DNA from: Eucalyptus grandis
Lineage: Eukaryota; Streptophyta; Magnoliopsida; Myrtales; Myrtaceae
Length of the DNA stretch: 64,000 bases
Reading direction: 5' to 3'
Assembly (NCBI RefSeq): GCF_016545825.1
Contig: NC_052615.1
Location: forward strand, 21,754,520-21,818,519
The number at the start of each line of letters is the position of its first letter. Within the stretch, counting starts at the first letter, position 1. The notes beneath the pieces were generated by a model, which searched no databases, was not told the origin of the DNA, and saw nothing but the letters and a program-made list of their open reading frames with translations. Positions 34,992 to 45,472 of this stretch are shown piece after piece. A program made the translations under genes and the position numbers.

Positions 34992-37752
34992 TGTGACATC
35001 CCAAATTTCTAATTCTGTTTTCAATTAAATGAGACAGACTTTTCATCGACGCGCGTATAGTTCAATTCTCCGAGCTGATCACTCACGAGATAACTAGTCT
35101 ATCAGGTGAAGCCGTTAAGGAATTTAAATGCAATAGGCTTGAGAATCTGACCATGAACCGACTGCTCGACCGTATAAATCTGCAAGGATCATTACGACAC
35201 TGTCAGAATCGAACAGAGATCAGTAATAGGTCGATTCGACTGAGATATGTAATTAGAGTGTGGGTGATTCCACCTAATTTCAATATCCTCGTCGACCGGC
35301 ACTGAACTGATTATTCTGTCGTTTTGGGTACCCTGTGTCCGTATTTGAAACCTCGAGATTTTCACGACAATCGAGAGTCGCTAATGTGTCGAAGATTATG
35401 TCATGGCTTGAAAATAATCAACCACGGGTCAATTGCACTGAAAATTCCCTAAAAGCTACCCGGTAGATTAGGACGCGCTCAAATCGTGCCAGATTGAAAT
35501 TAACAGTAATTTTAAACCCAGATTCAGAAATTGAAGGTTCTGGCATGTCACAATTCATTTTAGGAACGTCGACTCATATTCAGAAGATTTTTCTACAAAC
35601 CGAGATTTTGGCGGAAAAGCAAAGTAAGGCCGTTTTTGTTCGGGATTGTCAGAGGGCCGTTTTGAATCGAATCTTCAGGATGCGAGTTGGATCATTTGAC
35701 GGGGAAATGTCATGAGAAGGCTGAGGACACATGGACCGATTTATTTGAGCTTCAATTGAGCTTCAATTGATTGGAATTAAGAGAGAATTGAATGGATTGA
35801 ATGGGGGAATGTCCAAAATTCGTAGCTCCCATGGCACACCACATTTTGCACCTATTGCCAAGCTTGTAGAGGAAGATTGGAGGAGAGAGAGTGGCTGAGG
35901 TCATGTGGTGTCATGGTGGGGGCAAAGCCAATGAGAAGATGGCAAGTGTTGAGCTCTAGAGAGCCCAAGGAGACCCCCACTCTTAAGCAGCTTCTTCTCT
36001 AAGGCTTTCTCCATTGTTGTTGAAGGAGAGAAGCTCAGCAAAAACCAGAGGAACCGAGCAGCATCAGCCCTCCACCGTCGCATGCCCATCGGACCCCATT
36101 TCCTCCTCTGTTTTCCCCTCGTTCCAGTTTTTGCTCCAGCCAACCTTTCGCCAAAGATCCGAGTAAAAAGTTAACTTCCCGGTTGAATTAGCGAACGAGC
36201 CACCCATCGCCGCGAAGACGACATCCAAACCATTCCGGAGCACCTCGCCGCTTGCCGGAACGATTCTCCGGCCGTCCCGTACGACCGCCCGAAGCCGCCT
36301 CTCGCCGGACCGTTTGGACTCGCCTAGTTCCGCCTGTTCCACCCGTTTCGCGATTTTCAGCCATTTTCTCCCCATTTCTACCCTACCTCCACCCATACCA
36401 ACCACCAGCAAGATCCCCTTGACCCCCGAGAGCCGCCAGTTGCCAACCACCCGCCCGCCGAAGCTCCGATCAGCCCGTTTTCGCCGTTGAAGTTGCTGGT
36501 TTCTTCTCTGCAGTTCAGTCCAGATCGGCGAGAAGACAGCAAGAAGTTCCAGACTTCGTGGCCCGTTTTCAAGCCCTTCCCGGCCTCCGTTGGTGTCGCC
36601 ACTTCAGGGTTTATCGACCGCCTTGGCGTCGTGGTCGCCGTGAACTCACCGGCGCGCAAAACCGGTGAGTTTATCCTCTAAACCTTGCTTAGCAAGTTAA
36701 TCATGCTTAAGGGGTGTTTGGATTAGTCTAATTAGGTTTACGTGGTTAGATTAAATTATTTTAATGTAAATTAGATTAGTTGTATGATTAGTTTAATGGA
36801 TGTTTAATTAGGGCTAATTGTATGTTTAAATTAGTGTAATCTAATTTAAGCCCTAATTGATTATTTTTAATTAAATAATTATTTCGAATTTTTAAATATT
36901 ATTTTATTATTTTATATTATTATAATATAATATTTAATTATTTAATTTTCGGAATTAAATTTAATTATTTAATAATTTCGAAAATTTTGCCGGCATGGCC
37001 GCTCGTTAGAATTTCGCACTGATCGCAGCAGTGCGGTCGGTTTGTGCTAATTGTATGTTTAAATTGAGAAATTGAGTGATTGATGATTATGGTTAATAAT
37101 TCCAAAAGTGTCGAATTGTGTGAAATTGATGAAGTTGTGGTATTTAACTTGAAAATACCCGGTGTTAGCTTTTAGCACTGTAATTGATTTGTATGACCAG
37201 TTTGAATCGATTGGATTGATTGATTGATTGAATTGAGATATGAGTTGGTTTATTATTGAATTATCCGCTTTGGCGAGGAATTGGTTTAGATGGTATGAAT
37301 TGATAGATGATATGAGTTGATATATAGTATGAATTCATCCCGGTTGTGGGATAATATTTCAGGTCCCTAGATGGCGGATCCTCCGGAGCTTTTTGGTAGA
37401 CCAGTGAGGGTCGCTGAGAGGATTTTCGACTTCGCCGATCCCGACTGAAGAGCTGGCGAATGGACCTGTCTAGCTGATCTTAGGACGGCCTAGTTTTTTA
37501 GGACTGATCTTCTATAGATCTTTTGTAAATAGCCTAGTCCTGTAAATGAACTGGTTTGATATGTATAAAAAGTATGTGGTTGGTTTTAAAAATGTGATCC
37601 TGCTTTTCTATCCCAATTGAGTTTTGTCTGGGGATTATTTATCCGCTTCCACATGTGCAATTAAAAAGAATGGGTCGGCAACGTGTCCTGGGAAGTCGCA
37701 TTTCTATCGACCGCAGTGGGATGTGCGCGTGCTCGAGGTTCGGGGCGTGACA
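34992..37752 (+). mobile_element. 3' LTR of Del/Tekay-like element
   Basis: A complete 2,761-bp LTR starts TGTGACATCC and ends GGGGCGTGACA. Long LTRs are usual for Del/Tekay. A GC-rich, Pro/Arg-codon-like segment lies at about 36040-36660 but shows no known domain. An AT-rich segment with TTTAATTA-type repeats lies at about 36720-36970. TATAAAAAG at 37564-37572 may be promoter-like but is near the 3' end. The 3' flank begins CTTGG; the partner 5' LTR and target duplication are lost. Confidence 0.9.
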
Positions 37753-40492
37753 CTTGGTGAACAAAGTAAAGGCCAACCAATTAAGAGAGGACATTAGGCA
37801 TCAAAGGGGCTTAAGTGTCCCATCATGAGTCAATAGGTAGTCCAATAAGAAGATGGCAAGTGTTCTCTTAGGACCCTTGGTGTGCCACCTTGCAAACTAG
37901 GCTAGTGATGTCAGAGCATCCAACGTGGCTCTATTGATGAACTCAGAACCATTGATGCTTATCTAAGCCAAGAAAGAAATTGGTCATTATTGGTCGATTT
38001 GTCGTCGTTTATTTCGACAATATTCTTGTTTATAGCAAGAATGAGGAGGAGCATATTTTTCATTTAAAACAAGTCTTTAATGTCTTGAGATAACAAAAAC
38101 TATATGCTAAAATGGAGAAATGTGAGTTTTTCTCTCCAAGCATTGTGTTTTTTGGTTATGTGGTTTCCAAAGATGGAATCTCTGTTGATCAAGCCAAGGT
38201 GGAAGCTATGAAGACTTGGTCAGTTCCAAAGTCTATTTTTGATGTAAGTAGTTTTCATGGACTTGTTTCTTTCTATCGACGTTTTGTCAAATATTTTAGT
38301 ACCGTCATGGCGCCTATAGCTGCATGCATGAAGAAAGGTGCTTTTGAATGGACAAAGGCTGCTCAAAACGCCTTTGAGGTAATCAAGCATAAACTTTGTG
38401 AGTCCCCTATTCTTGTACTTCCTGATTTTGATAAAGTATTTGAAGTTGAGTGTGATGCAAGCGAAGTTGGTATTGGCGCTTTCTGGTGCAAGCACAAAAA
38501 CCATTGGCATATTTCAGCGAGAAGTTATCTGATTCCAAGAGGAATTATTCAACTTATGACCAAGAGTTCTATGCCATTGTCCGAGTTCTTGATCATTGGA
38601 GTCATTATTTGGGGCCAAAACAATTTGTCCTTCATTCTGATCATAAGGCGCTTAAGTTTATTAGCGGCCAATGGAAGCTTAGAATCACTCACCCCATCAC
38701 GCATCAGCTTGTCACCTTGATGGCATAGCCGTGCCACCTAAAGAAATGTGTTTGGGCCGCTTGGATGAGTAATGACGAGCTTGGTGCCTATAAATAGGAG
38801 GAGCTCCCATTCATTTCCACCACTTTAGCCCACTTTGCCATTTACGCCTACCCTCCTCCTCTTCCTCCTTTCCCTTGGCCTTGCATCACTAACCCTTCAA
38901 GCTATTCAAGTTAGTTCTTGACATTTTCCAAGGTAAATAAGGTTCCTCTTTCTCCTCTTGGATGGTAGATTTCGTTGTTGAGGCTAGCTAAGTACTCACC
39001 CGTCAAGCCATGGATGGTGCGTGTTGTTTTTTGTTTGTTTTACTTGCAATTGTGTTTGGCCGTGTGGTTGTGTCATGTACGTCCGGAAATGAAGCTAAGG
39101 TTCGCTTGGATTGAGTTCATCGCAAGATAGGGCCATCCAAACCATAAGGTCTTGAATCAACATAAACAGTGTACTAGTTCCAAACCTCGCTTGGTGCGGG
39201 AATTGCTTAAAGCCGTAAGGTCCTAAGTCAACATTGAGGCATGTCAATCTTATGCCTTGATTGATACTGGAATTGCCCAAATCCATGAGATCTTGGCAAG
39301 GCACAAAAGGGTGCTAATTCTAGGGTTAAGTTTGGTGCAAAGACCTTGAACTTGATGTTGAATTAAATTAAGAGCCGAGGATCATTCACGGTCTATGGTA
39401 CGTTCACATCGGATTAAACCAAGGTCCCTCAAGCTTAGGATTTTCACCTAAGCGAGGTGTACCCAAGCCTCAAGGTCATAGATCGACATTGAGGCATGTC
39501 GTTTTCAAGCCTTGTCCGGTGCGGGGATCGACGCTAAGTGATCGGTTCAAGTTACAGACCAAGGATCATTCCCAGCATGTTTATTAGAGTAGTACAAGAA
39601 ACTTATGACATGTATGAATGAATGAGCATGCCTTCGGGCCATGCATGTGTCAGCTAAGAGAAAAGATAATAACCTACTTGTGTGTGTACACTTGAAGAGG
39701 AAAAAGTGTCCGTCGTCACATAATGTTGGTGATAATGTCTTGTTCATTGAACAAAATGCCCTGGTTGAGTTAGGAAGCCCCTAAAAGTATGGGATGCCTG
39801 GCTTGATAGCCGAATGCCCTAGTCGAGCCAAGAAACCCCTAAAAGTATGGGAAACCTTTAAGAGTATGGGATGCCTAACCTAAGGCTGGATGTCTAGCCC
39901 AGGACTAAAAGCCCCTGAAAGTATGAGAAGAACCGTTTATACGATTGATAAATTTATTGAACATGTTACTATATGCTATTGATAAGTTTGTTTGGTGAAA
40001 TGACTTATTTGGTAAGTTGAAAGTGAATCGCACGTAGATAGTCGAGAGGTGGCAATAGACTTGCAATTGATTTGTCATCGACACTATTTGCGAGTAATGT
40101 ACTTGCTAGGTTTTGATGATGAGATGCTTTTCTAATAGAGAACTATGAATTTTACTTACTGAGTTTCCCCAAAACTCATCCCTCATCTGCAGTCAGGTTA
40201 GAAAAGATAGCATTTCCCTTGACCTATGTGGAAAACTTGTACTGTGATGTAAAAAGAAAAGATGGCTCGTGGAGAAAGGGCTTGTAAAAGTACTTTTATA
40301 ATATAAATTAGTGTGTTTTGCTTAATGTAGGTCCCAATCTTCCAGCTATAATTTGTCTAGGGAAATTATTTATTTAGGTTTCTGCATGTGCATAATAACG
40401 AGTTAAAAAGAATCGGGATGACAACGAGCCTAAGATGTCACAAAGTAACCCTTGTCGCTCGTGACCCTAGAGATGGAGTTGGGGTTGTGATA
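37753..40492 (+). mobile_element. Older Del-like LTR remnant
   Basis: The right end parallels the end of the LTR at 34992-37752: TTATTTA, then GCATGTGCA, GTTAAAAAGAATCGGGATGACAACG and a final GGGGTTGTGATA compare with the block at 37628-37752. CCTATAAATAGGAGG at about 38788 is a good TATA-type core. Degenerate repeats fill 39090-39540 (TCAACATTGAGGCATGTC motif) and 39770-39930 (CCCCTAAAAGTATGGGA motif). It is interrupted at 37906-38706 by a shrunken Ty3 element and is cut on the left. Confidence 0.65.
37906..38706 (+). mobile_element. Collapsed Ty3 element with both LTR ends
   Basis: Starts TGATGTCAGAGCATCC (LTR start, about 85 bp), jumps at about 37990 into RT just before its catalytic box, continues through RNase H (VECDASEVGIG, catalytic Asp present) to FISGQW at about 38678, then jumps to the last ~26 bp of an LTR (ATCACTCACCCCATCACGCATCA). 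In the YFDD box the second Asp is mutated (YFDN). Flanks GCTAG (37901-37905) and GCTTG (38707-38711) look like an aged target duplication. All integrase and most of gag-pol are deleted. Confidence 0.85.
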
Positions 40493-41065
40493 GAAATGAT
40501 CACTTTTCAAAATTTTTGGGACTTAAGTGATCAAAAATAAACTTTTGGCACCAAAGTGAGCATCGTATACAACTTTTGACCGTACTTACCACGGTAAGAA
40601 TGAAGGCATTTTTAAAGGCTCAATGCTGACAATACTATGGATAACGTGATGCATTTATTAGCACGGGGCCAAAGTCTCCAGAAGCAATTTGAAATTGGAG
40701 ATAGTAACTACCTAAAGAGCGGTTACTTGTAAACTCGACTATAAATAGCCAAAGAGATGCAATTGTAGAAAACCTTTGGACAATCAACAATCATGAGAAC
40801 ACTTGTCTTTTGGCTATATATATTGTAGGTTTTACATTTTATCTCCTATTTATCCTTTACTTTATTGCACGTATAGTAGAACTAGTCACTTCCTTTTCGA
40901 AACTACACAAAACTCAATTCACATAACAAAAAGCCGAAGATTTGCCACTTTGACGAAAGATATTGGCAGGGAACACTATCCCGGCGAACAACAATATACA
41001 AGGTTAATTGCTCACTAATAAGACTATTACGTTTATGAGTTGTAAAGAATATTAAGGTCATTAAG
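40493..41065. other. Unclassified, perhaps LTR-derived
   Basis: No coding domain. ACTATAAATAGCC at about 40739-40751 is a TATA-like core, followed by AT-rich sequence and the phrase TATCCCGGCGAACAAC near 40977. This arrangement resembles an LTR promoter region, but no borders can be drawn. Confidence 0.35.
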
Positions 41066-42260
41066 TGATGCATGATGGGGTGAGTGATTCAAGAACGGAA
41101 ATTTTTATAAGGGGATTTTTGTGGTTAAGTGTATGGAGTAGTGTATATGATAAACACACAAAAAGGAATAAGAAAAGATAAAAGCAATCTCCTTCCAAGG
41201 TATAAAGGCAGCGCCACCAACCAAGGATGCAAATCGAGATCTACGAAGTTCACCATCAAAGCCTAAAGCTTCCACCAGCCAAGGATAAAATCGAGATCTA
41301 CGAAGTTCACCACCAAGGCCTAAATCTTCCACCAGCCAAGGATAAAGGACTTCGAGATAGGAGAAGCTCACCACCAAGGCCTAAAGATTCCACCAACCAA
41401 GGATAAAGGGCTTCTTGGCTCACCACCAAGGAGTGATCTACGCTCCAAGGATAAAGAAACCGAAATGAGTTATCCACTCTCCAAAGGAGTTCACTCAAGT
41501 TGAGGAAATCTCACCATTCTCATTCATCAAATTCGTATCTCCCTCACATTGGATGGTTTCCCCTATTTATAGGAGGATTTTAGCCTTAGGAAATATTAAA
41601 AACAAACTTTAATGACCTAGGAATTAAACGTTTGACTCTTGAGCTACATAAAAATAAAAACAGCTAGGAACTTAATAAAAAGCCTTTATTAACACGGGAA
41701 CTAAATGCCTTTAATCGTCGGCCTTCCGCATTCTCGAACCGTTAGCTTTCCGTGTTCTTGAACCTTTGGCTTTCCATATTCTTGAACCGTATTCGTGAAC
41801 TTTTAGCCTTCCCAAAATTCGAGCTCCTCCACCCACCTGAGTGGCGTTGCTGGCTTTGGGCCTTCTCCCCCTCGTGAAGGGGAGAGGTTCAAATCCCCAG
41901 TGCGTCGCAGGGTGATTTAACTGCTGGCGTAAGTGTGGTGGCCAGCTTGCGTCAGCCCCAAGTTCTTCCCGCCGGCTGTCGGCTTTCGGGGTTTCCTGGG
42001 TCATCAAAAAAAAAAAAAAATCGAGCTCCTCCCTTGACCAGAAAATAATTCTCCTGAAACTTCATCAATTGGTCATACAAGACATCTAAAATGGCATCCC
42101 ATTGATAGTTATCGATATACCACAAAGTATCGATAAGTAATTAACATTATTTATTCAAAATGATCCATCGAAGCACATAATGCCCAACTTCTTTATTTGC
42201 TTGGATAAGCATTGATGGTTCTAAGTTGGTTGATGGAGCTATGTTGGATGCTCCCGATCA
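41066..42260 (-). mobile_element. Ty3 LTR (minus) carrying a SINE
   Basis: A full-length main-family LTR on the minus strand starts (minus) TGATCGGGAGCATCC at 42260 and ends CCATCATGCATCA at 41066. Its TATA box reads CCTATTTATAGG at about 41562-41573. The block around CTTCCACCAGCCAAGGATAAA with AATCGAGATCTACGAAG is duplicated (about 41270 and 41330). Flanks TTAAG and TTATT match only 3 of 5, so a target duplication is uncertain. A SINE interrupts it at 41831. Confidence 0.9.
41831..42020 (+). mobile_element. SINE with 12-bp target duplication
   Basis: A 190-bp element is flanked by the perfect duplication TCGAGCTCCTCC (41819-41830, 42021-42032) and ends in an A-run (42006-42020). The pol III B box GGTTCAAATCC is at 41886-41896, and an A-box-like GAGTGGCGTTGCTGG lies about 40 bp upstream. 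These are the marks of a tRNA-derived SINE. It inserted into a Ty3 LTR, so it is younger than that LTR. Confidence 0.93.
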
Positions 42261-43112
42261 TTATTTCATATTAAATGTAAGGAGAGGAAAAGGAAAAATC
42301 ACCAACAGTCTTTGAAATTTGACATAATGTGCAATGTCATGCTAAAATTATTAATTCATTCAATGTTGATCCTTGTAATATTCTTAAATATTCAATGTAG
42401 TCTTTTCGTTTTATTTTTATTTTTAAATAAGAGAGAAAGTCATTGCAAGTCCTCAAGCTATTACCAAATGTGTAATATAGTCCATCAACCTTCCATAGCA
42501 AAGTCAAATTAGTCATTCAATATTATTCACAAGTTTCATAATTACAATATTACCTAGATTTTCTATTTTCCTTTCATTTCAATGCATTTCCTAAAGTAAC
42601 AAAAAAATGTGGTATTTTTTGGTTATATTTTTCTCTTTTTTATTTTTTATAAATTATATGATAGTCCCATTTAAGAATATTTTACCTTATGATCTCTATA
42701 ATAACAAATGTATATCATTTAGAGTTATATGAAGTTGATATTCCTACTATTTTAGATTTAAAGTTCATAAAGATGTGTAGATATGACATTGATTTATTTA
42801 TAGATACTCACACTCATGTTAATTATAATCTTTTATGTAAATTTTTAAATAGACAAAATTTTCAAGATTTCCTGTTTCATGTTTTCTTAATTAATTTTTT
42901 TTTTTGTGTTTGGTAAAAAAAAAAATTGTTGGATCATTAAATATGGAGCTTGAAAACACACAAGCTTAACTAAATTTGAATAAGAAAACATGAAACATAA
43001 AAAGTTTGAAAAATTTTCTTTCTAAAAAGTTAGGAGGAAGATATCCTTATGAAAACACTTAGATTTAAATATATATAACTTTAGCTTTTAGAGATCATAA
43101 ACTAAAATATAC
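42261..43112. other. AT-rich intergenic stretch
   Basis: No gene, RNA or paired termini seen. T/A runs are common (for example 42896-42905). Confidence 0.6.
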
Positions 43113-43130
43113 TTAAATGCAACTATTGTT

Positions 43131-43312
43131 TTTTTTTTTTTTTTTTTTTATAACTCGGGAACAGCCGTACAACCAGTAGCCCGACGACATAAACTTAGGG
43201 CAACGCTAGTGCGGAGACCATTTAAGTCGCGCAAATGTGACCGCGGTGACTTGAACCTCCCCCAACCGGAAGAGGGGGACACCCGAACCAACGCGTCCCA
43301 CAATGGGGTGGG
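43131..43312 (-). mobile_element. SINE (minus) with 18-bp target duplication
   Basis: The T-run at 43131-43149 is the inverted poly(A) tail. The 18-bp duplication TTAAATGCAACTATTGTT at 43113-43130 and 43313-43330 is perfect. On the minus strand the B box reads GGTTCAAGTC (43248-43257 inverted), with an A-box-like GGACGCGTTGGTTCG upstream. It differs from the other two SINE loci here in body sequence, so it is a second family or a distant subfamily. Confidence 0.93.
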
Positions 43313-43330
43313 TTAAATGCAACTATTGTT

Positions 43331-44080
43331 ATATTTTATAAAGACCAAAAAGATTTTTTTTTTTTTTTAAGTAAGAAAGAGATGGCACATTTTTGTTGAT
43401 TTAGGAAGTAGATTAAAATAAGAAGTGGATGAAATAAAATAGATATTATATATCCGAGTAACAATGTAATTACAAAACTCGTTGAATCTTACAAAAGGAC
43501 CAACTGAATTTTGTTATGGAAAGTTGATGAACTAGATTTAATATATATATAATGTTTAGGGATTATGTTAAAAATTTTGCAATATTTTAGCGAATAGATT
43601 ACACATTACACAATAGTTCAGTCGGAGACTTAAAAGAAGAGGTGATTTGTCTATATTGACTCTGCCCTAGGCACTTGGGGCCCAAAGTGCCTATTTAAAT
43701 TGACTTTAACTTTTATTTCTCGCTTAATCTAAATTACTTCTTTTGGTTTAATATCATTAGAAAAAATCCTACATTGATGCCATTTGGACATTTTTTTCCT
43801 CAACCTTTCAACGCATAGGGAACCCAAAAGTTGTACTACTGTTCAAAATTTACCTTCGGTACCATTTTGTCCAATTTCGTATGCAACTAAGCTTTGTGTT
43901 CACTGACGTGACAAATGAGAACGCCCGAGTGACGATAACTGTTACTACATGAGCCCTTCCCACAAATGAAATACTTTTGGTTGAAATGATACTGTTTTTA
44001 ACTCCCTTGAACAAAGTTCAAATGTAATTATATTAGACATGGCTAAAGTGAGGCAAAATCATGGGTTTTGGTAGAATCAA
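43331..44080. other. AT-rich intergenic stretch
   Basis: No gene or repeat border recognised. A T-run lies at about 43354-43367. Confidence 0.6.
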
Positions 44081-44094
44081 AATCAGTTGGCCAG

Positions 44095-44392
44095 AACACC
44101 CATTTGGGTGGCGCTATTGGCAGCGAACTTCTCCCCTTAAAGTAAAGGGAGGAGTTTGATTCTCGGTCGTGACTTATCCGGTAGCATGTGTGTGGTGGCT
44201 AGCACGTGTTGCCCCCAGGGTTTACCTCCCGTTACCCCGGGCCTTTCGGATTATCCGTGTTGGTACGGTGCGCGAGTTCCCTGGGTCACCAAAAAAAAAA
44301 AAAAATCAGTACCTCCTGTTACCCCGAGCCTTTCAAGCTGTCCGTGTTGGTATGGTGCGCGAGTTCCCTAGGTCACAAAAAAAAAAAAAAAA
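44095..44392 (+). mobile_element. SINE locus with doubled 3' part
   Basis: The 14-bp duplication AATCAGTTGGCCAG (44081-44094, 44393-44406) flanks the locus. The full SINE has an A-box-like TGGGTGGCGCTATTGG, a B-box-like GAGTTTGATTCTC (44152-44164) and an A-run at 44291-44305. After TCAGT, its last ~70 bp (ACCTCC...GGTCAC) are present again at about 44311-44376, with a second A-run. The TCAGT between the parts equals the start of the target duplication. This fits a 5'-truncated SINE inserted at the same site, or a tail duplication. It is related to the SINE at 41831. Confidence 0.88.
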
Positions 44393-44406
44393 AATCAGTT
44401 GGCCAG

Positions 44407-45381
44407 CCGTTGCCAAGTTGATTACACATGGGACAATTGACGATGAAATCGGAGAGTATGCTAATGGAGGGTAAATTTGGTATAATAGTACCACTTTAGG
44501 AATTCCGTAAGTAAAAAAAAATAGTATGTGATATTAATTATTAATTTTTTTTAAATGTGAAATACTTGAAAATTTCACAACATGCAAATATTAACACCTA
44601 ACTATGTAAGTATTTTCCACATTATTCTATGAAATTTAAATAGTGTGTTAATTTTGGATCAAATTGGTATATTTACGATAAAATTGCTCCAAATTAATTA
44701 TTTTTTACCATCAAAAGCCCGAACCCGAATTGATACATTTGTAACTAATTTAACTCAAGCTAATTTTTTATCATAAAAAATTGTAAATTAGTATTTTGTG
44801 ACAAATTTACCATTTATTAGTTTCCATTAAATTACTTAATTAGATGATACATGATAATTGATAAATATACCGGTTTGAGTTTACTCTCAATTTGTCACAA
44901 ATATATCAATTTGTGCTTTTCGCTGTATAAATTCAATTTAACGGAAATTAAAGGTGGGTAAATTTGTCATAAATATATTTTTTATTGTTAAAAGATTAAT
45001 TTGAGTTAAATTTGTTACACATGTACAAGTTTGAATCCTTTGTGATATTAATCCTTTAATTTTTTAATAGATAATGTCATTACTTTGGCTTAAAGCTTAA
45101 AAACACTCTTGTCAAATGTGTGTTTTTGTTTTCACCTGTCTCCCGTTTGTTTTTCAGTTTTACCATTGAGATGGACCAAGCAGCGATTACTGATTAGGCG
45201 GACCACCGATGAACACAACTCAGCTCCACTCAACCGATTCCCCATTCCATTCGAGAAAAAGGGATTCGAACAGCAGAATTTCGGCGCAGCATCTTGCCCC
45301 GCAAACGACGGCGAGTGGAGATCACGCGCCGTCGGCCTCCCTCGGCGAACGGTGAATTAGCAGAATCACCGAGAATCGATC
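44407..45381. promoter_or_regulatory. Upstream region of gamma-SNAP gene
   Basis: AT-rich to about 45060, then more GC-balanced and GC-rich (45200-45360) just before the start codon, as expected for a plant 5' UTR. No confident TATA box. No coding domain seen. Confidence 0.45.
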
Positions 45382-45428
45382 ATGGCTTCTTCCGATCCCG
45401 ATAAACTCATGCTTAAGGCTGACAAGCA

Positions 45429-45472
<44 letters not shown>

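Noticed and set aside
36064..36450. Minus-strand open frame in the Del-type LTR as a gene
   Set aside because: Lies wholly inside an LTR, has no known domain, and overlapping frames are equally open because of high GC.
44156..44474. Open frames of 71-101 codons at the SINE locus
   Set aside because: They translate SINE sequence and its poly(A) tails (Lys runs).
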